From assembly GCA_021107605.1 (NCBI GenBank), contig JAIOSN010000320.1, positions 1-5,869 of the forward strand: 5,869 nt of DNA. Direction: 5' to 3'. This DNA is from Anaerolineae bacterium. Its GTDB lineage: Bacteria > Chloroflexota > Anaerolineae > B4-G1 > SLSP01. The number at the start of each line of letters is the position of its first letter. Position 1 is the first letter of the stretch. Made by a program: the position numbers and the translations under genes. Shown piece by piece: positions 1-4,533 of this stretch. The notes beneath the pieces were generated by a model that saw nothing but the letters and a program-made list of their open reading frames with translations, was not told where the DNA came from and made no database searches.

Positions 1-1
1 A

Positions 2-556
2 ACATACCGGGTGGATGATTTCAGCAACCCAGACAGTGGCTGGCCGGTAGGATATCAATCAGACAATGTGTATACAGAGTATCTTGCTAGCGAGTATCAT
101 GTGACCCATAGCGGGTCAGGCGGTGGATTCAGGTATTTCAACAATTGGCAGTCTGCGGACTACTGGCTTGAGGTGGATGTAAGACAAGCCCGCGACAATG
201 ACAGTCATCATGGTCTTGTATTTGGGCAAGACACGGATGCTGCTGCGTTTGACTTCTACTACTTCGCGATCAACAGCCATACCAATAGATACCACCTAAC
301 TCGTTGGGCCGCCAATCCCGACGATGTTAAAACCCTGGTGAGTGGCAGCAGCGACGCCATCAAGTCCGGCACTGCACTCAACCATCTCGAGGTTGAGTGC
401 GTAGGGTCCCAAATCAAATTGTGGATTAACGGTATACAGGTAGCGCAGGTAGACGACAGTATGTTTGTCGGCAACCGTTTGGTCGGACTATCAACCTCAG
501 TATGGACAGATGAGGTGTACTTTGACAATTTTGCCCTCTGCACATACGCGCAATGA
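2..556 (+). CDS. C-terminal part of a protein with a concanavalin/LamG-like beta-sandwich domain (5' end outside the window)
   Basis: The frame is open to the left edge of the window, so this is probably the C-terminal domain of a larger protein. A GTG at 11 could serve as a start, but it lies inside the conserved opening of the domain and has no ribosome binding site in view. Seen: DDFSNPDSGWP at the start, then alternating strands with WLEVDVR, HHGLVFGQ, YYFAINSHTNRYHLTRW, IKLWINGIQVAQVDD and a closing VYFDNF. This order matches the LamG/DUF1080-like sandwich that I recall at the C-terminus of many Chloroflexota proteins, often behind kinase, peptidase or other sensor domains. Family knowledge suggests sugar or ligand binding outside the cell; that role is inferred. 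The gene ends with tandem stops (TGA TAA). The lipoprotein gene follows 61 bases later. I cannot tell what the missing N-terminal part is. Confidence 0.75.
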   Translation, partial: TYRVDDFSNPDSGWPVGYQSDNVYTEYLASEYHVTHSGSGGGFRYFNNWQSADYWLEVDVRQARDNDSHHGLVFGQDTDAAAFDFYYFAINSHTNRYHLTRWAANPDDVKTLVSGSSDAIKSGTALNHLEVECVGSQIKLWINGIQVAQVDDSMFVGNRLVGLSTSVWTDEVYFDNFALCTYAQ

Positions 557-617
557 TAAGTGAAGGTTACAACCCTAATCTCAGCCATAAGCAAGCTGGA
601 AATTTGGAGGAAGAAAA

Positions 618-1598
618 ATGAGAAAACTTACTTGGCTTTTCCTGATTATAACTTCCATCATTGTTACGTTGAGTAGTTGTGTACCCAGCCCCTCTCCCGT
701 TCCCAGTCCTCAACCGCCTACGGTGACACCTGTACCATCACCTACCCCCAGCGAACAAGATGATTTTGAGATCTTCATGCAACCCAGTTCCCAAGACGCC
801 AGTAAAACCGCTGTCTACCTACGAAACAACCAGACCGGAGAAGAAAACTTTTTCATCACACTGGAAGACGTTTACGCGAACCACTATCACAACAGCGAAT
901 ATCACAATGACCATTTGTACATCATCAAGAGAATAGGTTATGAGGCAGGGAGTTCTGATGAAGAATGGTCTGACGAGCTTTGGCGATATGATCGCCAGGG
1001 GCAAGGAACCTGCCTCCATTCAGCAAAGGGATTAGATTTTCGGGCAGCGTCCAATGGAAGCTACATTGCTGTAACGCATTCTCCCGATGAGTCTGGGGAG
1101 AACAGACTAGCCCTGCTAAACCCTCAAGGTGACTTGGTACAGGAATTCACGGTTGACCAGCTAGGGAGCGCCGACTTTCAAGATACGCTGGCTTGTGGTC
1201 TAGAGAAATGGTCAGCTGATAGTAAGACGTTTTGGGGAACATTAGGCTGGGGACCAACGTCGCTAGTCTTTTACAGTGTACTGGTCGACTCGTGGCAAGT
1301 AGCTGCTTACGATGTTTCGCAATTGTCCATTCACCGCATGGAGTATGATTTGAATGCGAACATAGGTAAACTGGTCTACAGTGATTACCCAGTGATGTTT
1401 GATATGCAAAGGGTTGAGGAATTTGAAGCCAGCCAACAACCAGTCACCCTAGCCATCTATGAGTTTGATGCTCAAAGCAGCCAAGAAATTGCTACTTCGG
1501 TAGCCAAACCATTTAACCCGCGATGGCTCGACGCTAGCAGTATTGAATACGATGATCCAGGCGGAGAAGGCAGAATTGTATACACCGTGCAGGACTAA
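618..1598 (+). CDS. Secreted lipoprotein with Pro-rich linker and propeller-like repeats, function unknown
   Basis: The 326-residue product opens with a type II signal peptide: MRK, a hydrophobic core, and the lipobox L18-S19-S20-C21. Cleavage before C21 and lipidation there would anchor it to the membrane. Residues about 22-46 form a Pro/Ser/Thr-rich linker, so the folded part stands off the surface. The rest is soluble and beta-rich. Segments such as DELWRYDRQG, SNGSYIAVTHSPDES and NRLALLNPQGDLVQEF have the pattern of TolB/PD40-type propeller blades (a residue run, 'G.YIAV', then a 'L.L.N..G' strand pair). The fit is loose and I see no enzyme motif. The start is well supported: GGAGG lies about 7 bases before the ATG. 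The stop is TAA at 1596; the same frame then stays open to 1751 through the aconitase X fragment, probably by chance. No specific function can be assigned. Confidence 0.85.
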   Translation: MRKLTWLFLIITSIIVTLSSCVPSPSPVPSPQPPTVTPVPSPTPSEQDDFEIFMQPSSQDASKTAVYLRNNQTGEENFFITLEDVYANHYHNSEYHNDHLYIIKRIGYEAGSSDEEWSDELWRYDRQGQGTCLHSAKGLDFRAASNGSYIAVTHSPDESGENRLALLNPQGDLVQEFTVDQLGSADFQDTLACGLEKWSADSKTFWGTLGWGPTSLVFYSVLVDSWQVAAYDVSQLSIHRMEYDLNANIGKLVYSDYPVMFDMQRVEEFEASQQPVTLAIYEFDAQSSQEIATSVAKPFNPRWLDASSIEYDDPGGEGRIVYTVQD

Positions 1599-1666
1599 TA
1601 CGTTACTCCTTTCACTTACTGCGCAGCGGTTGGTACGCTTGACGCGCCGGACGAGGTGATTGCCCC

Positions 1667-1730
1667 AGCGCCGGGCTACGCGCTCTTCAACGACGCGGAC
1701 GCAGAGATTAACCAGCTCTGGATCGGCTGC
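1667..1730 (+). pseudogene. Fragment duplicated from an aconitase X gene (residues 280-300)
   Basis: These 64 bases match 5370-5433 in the downstream aconitase X gene with only four differences; the first 36 bases are identical. Translated, both copies begin APGYALFNDADAEI and end LWIGC, differing at two residues between (NQ here, DL in the gene). The other two base changes are silent. Both similarities stop abruptly: right after the Cys codon on one side, and just before the Ala codon on the other, with at best weak resemblance upstream. The fragment has no start codon or ribosome binding site of its own and runs into TGA at 1749. Its surroundings (about 1620-1740) are much richer in GC than the genes on either side. 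It is therefore a remnant or an ectopic copy, not a working gene. Confidence 0.8.
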
Positions 1731-1748
1731 GCGCGTGTCAAGTATTTG

Positions 1749-1757
1749 TGATACAAT
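1749..1757 (+). promoter_or_regulatory. Possible extended -10 promoter for the small protein/retropepsin pair
   Basis: TGATACAAT fits the extended -10 pattern TGnTATAAT with one mismatch. It lies about 90 bases before the first gene of the pair. The sequence at the -35 distance is GC-rich and does not match TTGACA, which is tolerated for extended -10 promoters. This is a pattern match only. Confidence 0.35.
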
Positions 1758-1796
1758 AGTTTCAGACATGTTAATCCTTTGTTGCTTTGCTAAAAA

Positions 1797-1809
1797 GAGC
1801 ATTATGCTC
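1797..1809. promoter_or_regulatory. Perfect 6-bp dyad in the leader of the small protein/retropepsin pair
   Basis: GAGCAT-T-ATGCTC is a perfect inverted repeat with one central base. It sits between the possible -10 element and the ribosome binding site (AAAGGGAG, 1833-1840). Its position suits an operator for an autoregulated two-gene unit. The single-base centre makes it a poor RNA hairpin and no T-run follows, so a terminator is unlikely. Regulatory use is inferred from position alone. Confidence 0.3.
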
Positions 1810-1847
1810 AATAACCCTGCAACTGCTTTACTAAAGGGAGCGTGAAA

Positions 1848-2102
1848 ATGGCGCTGAATGTACCAACCAAAACTCCAGAACCTTTGTTGACGTTGACCAA
1901 TATCATTCCTTCTATCCGCAAGTTGCCGGCCCTCGACAAACTCAAGTTAATCCGTATTCTAGCCGAGGAACTCGAAAGCAACCGAGAAATTTTCCCTTTC
2001 GAGACTGGCAAAACCTACTATTTGCCAACGCCTTACAACTCTTATGGCGCAGCCGCGATCCTGGCCGAGGCGACGCCTACATATCAAGAGGAACACGACT
2101 AA
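1848..2102 (+). CDS. Small helical protein, partner of the retropepsin-like protease; antitoxin-like
   Basis: This is an 84-residue soluble protein of unknown function. I chose the ATG at 1848 because AAAGGGAG (1833-1840) ends seven bases before it; the in-frame GTG at 1842 would be only one base from that site. Residues about 18-43 form an amphipathic helix with the core LPALDKLKLIRILAEELE. That pattern (L..LDK..LI..LAEEL) is what I associate with short antitoxin-like proteins of cyanobacteria and Chloroflexota. The C-terminal half has YYLPTPYNSYGAAAILAEA, also seen in such proteins as a 'TPY..(Y/F)GAA..L' tail. No transmembrane segment, signal peptide or clear DNA-binding fold is visible. 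It ends five bases before the protease gene, so the two are almost certainly cotranscribed. A role as partner, inhibitor or substrate of the protease is inferred from this arrangement. Confidence 0.75.
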   Translation: MALNVPTKTPEPLLTLTNIIPSIRKLPALDKLKLIRILAEELESNREIFPFETGKTYYLPTPYNSYGAAAILAEATPTYQEEHD

Positions 2103-2107
2103 AAGCG

Positions 2108-2515
2108 ATGAAGGTCCGATATTCAACTACAGATCCTACCCAAAGTGACCTAGATAGCTTGCCACGCCTATCGTTTATTCTTTGCTATGGCACACAGGCT
2201 ATCAATGTAGTGGGATTGGTGGACAGCGGCGCTACCGTCAATGTACTACCCTACCGCTATGGCATGTGGCTTGGCGCTACCTGGAATGAGCAACGGGCAA
2301 CGATTCAACTGGCTGGCAATCTAGGCCATGTCGCGGCGCAGCCTTTATTCCTAATGGCAAAGATTGGCAACTTTCCACCTGTCAGGTTAGCGTTTGCTTG
2401 GAGCCAAAATGATGATGTGCCGCTCATATTAGGACAAATGAACTTCTTCATGGAGTTTGATGTCTGTTTCTATCGGTCTCAACTCGAGTTTGAAGTCAAA
2501 TCCAAATCACGCTAA
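2108..2515 (+). CDS. Retropepsin-like (clan AA) aspartic protease, single-lobe
   Basis: The 135-residue product has the two hallmarks of a one-lobe retropepsin. The catalytic loop is LVDSGATVNVLP, with D39 as the catalytic aspartate in the D-S/T-G triad; a hydrophobic stretch with the Gly of the clan follows near the end, VPLILGQMNFFMEFDV (LILG at residues 106-109). Family knowledge: such proteins act as homodimers, each subunit giving one Asp, and cleave peptide bonds. The length is normal for bacterial stand-alone members. There is no signal peptide or membrane segment, so it should be cytoplasmic. Start: ATG at 2108, with a purine-rich AAGAGGAA at 2086-2092 somewhat far upstream; coupling to the preceding gene, five bases away, is likely. 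The substrate is unknown. Proteolysis of the upstream partner or a TA-like role is possible but speculative. Confidence 0.85.
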   Translation: MKVRYSTTDPTQSDLDSLPRLSFILCYGTQAINVVGLVDSGATVNVLPYRYGMWLGATWNEQRATIQLAGNLGHVAAQPLFLMAKIGNFPPVRLAFAWSQNDDVPLILGQMNFFMEFDVCFYRSQLEFEVKSKSR

Positions 2516-2812
2516 GTGAACTGCCACCCGGAGAGGGAATACGCGGAACACTTGCATATACCGGGAGCAGTGTGGCTGGAGACCGTGGGACAGGCGCGTG
2601 TGTCTGCGGCGGAGCAGCACCTTTTGCGGCGTTGTACGAATTGGCTATTGAACAACTTCACGGCTATGCTAGAATGGGCTAACATGGCGTCGGCCTGACT
2701 GCCGCCTGCAGCGAGTGCTGGCAGCTGTGATTTCCCCATAGTCATCCGGCAGTTGAGCTTAACCGTTAGGCTGCCGAAATAAGAATCCGGTCACAAGCTG
2801 GAGGAGGGCATT
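2516..2812. other. Non-coding spacer with hairpins and an attC-like end
   Basis: This stretch of about 300 bases holds no gene I can support. The + frame from a GTG at 2516 (60 codons, to 2698) has no ribosome binding site, starts directly at the protease stop and resembles nothing known to me. Another frame ends with AAPFAALYELAIEQLHGYARMG before TAA at about 2680, which could be the tail of a decayed gene, but it is too short to name. The last 100 bases are rich in inverted repeats: ACTGCCG (2698-2704) pairs with CGGCAGT (2747-2753), and CGGCAG (2747-2752) also pairs with CTGCCG (2771-2776). GTTAGGC at 2765-2771 fits the integron consensus GTTRRRY. The spacer separates the protease unit from the toxin-antitoxin unit. 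Confidence 0.5.
2747..2776. promoter_or_regulatory. Inverted repeat upstream of the PIN toxin-antitoxin pair
   Basis: CGGCAG (2747-2752) and CTGCCG (2771-2776) are perfect 6-base arms around 18 bases that include TAACCGTTA. The element ends about 36 bases before the antitoxin ATG, a typical place for an operator bound by an antitoxin or TA complex. It could instead be part of a recombination-type hairpin (see the attC-like finding). No T-run follows, so it is not a classical terminator. Confidence 0.35.
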
Positions 2813-3034
2813 ATGAGTATTAGTTTGGCAATAGATTTTAATCAGTTGAAATCACTGATAACTCAATGTGAAATCGAAGAGAAAACGGAAATCATCCGGA
2901 TGTTGGAAAAAGAGACCTTTCCGCTCCGCTTTGCTCGGTTTCGGAATAAAATCAGGACAGATGGTCTGACTCTGGAAGAAATTACTGCCGAAGTGGAGAC
3001 AATTCGGGAAAAGAGATACCGTGCAGAAAGATAA
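2813..3034 (+). CDS. Antitoxin of a PIN-domain toxin-antitoxin pair (VapB-like in role)
   Basis: This 73-residue, charged, mostly helical protein lies directly upstream of a PIN toxin and overlaps it by 14 bases. A very strong ribosome binding site (GGAGGAGGG, 2800-2808) precedes the ATG by four bases. The N-terminal half carries a helix, IEEKTEIIRMLEKE (residues 21-34). The C-terminal tail, LTLEEITAEVETIREKRY, is the type I recall in small proteins that precede COG1569 PIN toxins; the tail would be expected to occupy the toxin's active-site groove. I see no clear AbrB, ribbon-helix-helix or Phd DNA-binding motif, so whether it represses its own promoter is open. Assignment rests mainly on gene context and the tail. 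Known role of the class: it binds and neutralises the toxin and is degraded under stress. Confidence 0.85.
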   Translation: MSISLAIDFNQLKSLITQCEIEEKTEIIRMLEKETFPLRFARFRNKIRTDGLTLEEITAEVETIREKRYRAER

Positions 3035-3437
3035 TATCAGAATCGTAATAGATACAAATATCTGGATCGGTTTTTTAATCGGGAAAACTCTCTCCGGTCT
3101 GTCCGAAACCATAGTAAATGATAAAATCAGAATATTGTTCAGTGCAGAACTTTTTGACGAACTTGTCGAAGTCCTGCAACGACCCAAATTTAGAAAGTAT
3201 TTTTCTCCGGAAGATATAACGGAATTAATCGCCCTTCTGCATTTCAAAACAGAGCAGATTGAAATTTCGGAACACTTCAGAGCTTGTCGTGATCCGAAAG
3301 ATAATTTCCTTTTGGATTTATCTGTATCCGGCAACGCTGACTATCTGATTACAGGTGATGATGATTTGTTAGTCCTAAATCCGTTTCGCGGTGTGGAAAT
3401 TATCAATTATCGTCTGTTCCGAAAAATTTTATCCTGA
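3021..3437 (+). CDS. PIN-domain RNase toxin (COG1569 / TIGR00305 type, VapC-like)
   Basis: The 138-residue product is a PIN domain of normal length. Acidic active-site residues are visible in order: D11 in VIDTNIWIG, E47 in SAELFDELVEVL, D94 in RDPKDNFLLDL, and D113/D115 in LITGDDDLL. The combination RDPKDN...GNADYLITGD..LL is characteristic of the 'putative toxin-antitoxin system toxin component, PIN family' group. Such enzymes are Mg2+-dependent ribonucleases that cleave tRNA, rRNA or mRNA and arrest growth when free of antitoxin; the target here is unknown. The start is the GTG at 3021, the only usable start before D11; it lies inside the antitoxin gene, so expression is probably translationally coupled, which keeps toxin yield below antitoxin. 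All catalytic positions are present, so the toxin looks intact. Confidence 0.92.
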   Translation: MQKDNIRIVIDTNIWIGFLIGKTLSGLSETIVNDKIRILFSAELFDELVEVLQRPKFRKYFSPEDITELIALLHFKTEQIEISEHFRACRDPKDNFLLDLSVSGNADYLITGDDDLLVLNPFRGVEIINYRLFRKILS

Positions 3438-3514
3438 AAAATGTAACGGTAGCGGAGAAGTGAGAAGGCGGATGAGCAAGTAAGCAAATAACCTAACGCT
3501 AAACTGTAACCGCG

Positions 3515-3532
3515 CAACGGAAGCACCCGTTG
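3515..3532. repeat. Short hairpin between the toxin gene and the AlbA_2 gene
   Basis: CAACGG (3515-3520) and CCGTTG (3527-3532) form a perfect six-base stem with a six-base loop. It follows ACCTAAC at 3491, which fits the integron core pattern RYYYAAC. No T-run follows, so termination after the toxin gene is not well supported. It may be part of a degenerate recombination site. Confidence 0.4.
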
Positions 3533-3582
3533 TATGCCTATTTGAGATGAAAGAGCGTATGAATCTTAATTGAGGAAATTAT

Positions 3583-4353
3583 ATGGACGAAGAATTTGTT
3601 AGAAAATTACTAAAAAGCAGAGAAGAGGCAGATTGGTTTGATTTCAAGCGGAAGACGCGGTTGTATGGTACAAATAGAGAATTTAACAAACAAGAACGCG
3701 ATGAATTTATAAAAGATATTTTAGGATTAGCAAATGGCAACAGCAGCATAGTGAGAAAGACAAAATACTTAATAATCGGAGCAGATGATGAAAAATTTGA
3801 TGCTGAAGGAATGCGAGTTTTATTTAATGTTGATTATCGAGTTCCTTCAAGCAGTGATATTACAAAATGGGTAAATGCAGCCTCTGCACCGTCCGTTGTT
3901 GGTATTACCTGTCATTTGGTTTCAATTAATGGCAACAATGTTTACGTGGTCAAGATTCCACCAACTTTTGAGTTACATGAAACAATCCGCGAGCTAAACG
4001 CCAAGGGTAAATTCAGTAAATATACGGTATTTATGAGACAGGATGAACACACCGTACCTGCTTCGGTAAAAGATGGAGTAACAATTCAAGAACTCAAGTA
4101 TTTACACCGTCAAGAAATATCAAACCCCTTCACCATCCAATTCGGAGCTATCCTTGGTGCGGCGACGGCTTTGTTATTTTGGGATGCAGGATATAACGCA
4201 ACTGAAATTACAAACCAGATAACTGAGATTGTAGGAAAACTAGTAGTGCTTATTGTTGGAGGTGTGTGTGGGGCTGAAGCTGGTTGGGCATTTAGAGAAT
4301 GGAATTCTCTTCGATATGATTGGCGATATTATTCCCTTAGAAAAAAAAACTAG
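3583..4353 (+). CDS. Membrane-anchored AlbA_2 / Schlafen-type domain protein, function unknown
   Basis: The 256-residue product has an N-terminal AlbA_2 (Schlafen AlbA-like) domain at residues about 1-170. Visible motifs: EEADWFDFKRK (14-24, the family's E..(W/F)..K entry), KDILGLANGN (44-53, equivalent to 'I.AFAN..GG'), YLIIGADDE (62-70), VYVVKIPP (120-127) and VFMRQDEHTVPAS (149-161, the 'Y.R.GS.T..A' close). Two hydrophobic helices follow, about 182-200 and 216-236, with a basic tail. So the domain should face the cytoplasm on a membrane hairpin. Family knowledge: AlbA_2 domains bind nucleic acid, occur beside AAA or helicase domains, and some Schlafen-related proteins are RNases or defence genes; no AAA domain is present here. 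Start: GAGGA (3572-3576) six bases before ATG. Base composition is strikingly AT-rich against the next gene, which suggests transfer. The gene ends just after nine A (see the finding on a +1-frame helix). Confidence 0.85.
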   Translation: MDEEFVRKLLKSREEADWFDFKRKTRLYGTNREFNKQERDEFIKDILGLANGNSSIVRKTKYLIIGADDEKFDAEGMRVLFNVDYRVPSSSDITKWVNAASAPSVVGITCHLVSINGNNVYVVKIPPTFELHETIRELNAKGKFSKYTVFMRQDEHTVPASVKDGVTIQELKYLHRQEISNPFTIQFGAILGAATALLFWDAGYNATEITNQITEIVGKLVVLIVGGVCGAEAGWAFREWNSLRYDWRYYSLRKKN

Positions 4354-4423
4354 AATATCTGTTGTATTTATAGCGACTATCGTTATTGCTGCGCTCCTTT
4401 GGTTACTAACAAAGATATGGTAA
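4316..4423 (+). CDS. 35-codon +1-frame ORF with one membrane helix: third helix of the AlbA_2 protein after frameshift, or a separate small protein
   Basis: This frame overlaps the last 38 bases of the AlbA_2 gene and opens with ATG at 4316. After a charged lead (LEKKTR) it encodes RISVVFIATIVIAALLWLL, a textbook transmembrane helix, then TKIW and TAA. The ribosome binding site before 4316 is weak. More telling is the run of nine A (4341-4349) at the junction. If one A is missed, the AlbA_2 protein reads ...SLRKK-TRIS... straight into this helix and becomes 279 residues with three hydrophobic helices. That can arise from a real one-base insertion in the genome, a homopolymer error in the sequence, or RNA polymerase/ribosome slippage. 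I cannot tell which from the sequence. A stand-alone small membrane protein is the less likely reading. Confidence 0.45.
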   Translation: MIGDIIPLEKKTRISVVFIATIVIAALLWLLTKIW

Positions 4424-4533
4424 CAACACCCAACCCAGCATCAAGCTACCATGGTTATGCCACAAGAGTAAACGGCACGATTGACCAATAATTTCTCTTT
4501 TACCGCCCCACCCGTACCGAAGGAGCACCTCCC

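Noticed and set aside
1660..1845. 61-codon + frame across the aconitase X fragment and the leader
   Set aside because: It reads the fragment in the wrong frame, spans the putative promoter and has no ribosome binding site.
2516..2698. 60-codon + frame directly after the protease gene
   Set aside because: GTG start abuts the preceding stop, no ribosome binding site, and the product resembles nothing; another frame in the same place looks no less plausible.
2852..3334. 160-codon - strand frame across the toxin-antitoxin pair
   Set aside because: It lies opposite two well-supported genes with catalytic residues and strong ribosome binding site; its own product has no recognisable features.
3515..3532. 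Intrinsic terminator after the PIN toxin gene
   Set aside because: A six-base stem is present but no run of T follows it.
3542..3570. Promoter TTGAGA - 17 bases - CTTAAT before the AlbA_2 gene
   Set aside because: Good spacing, but transcription would start at about 3577, cutting off the ribosome binding site at 3572-3576.
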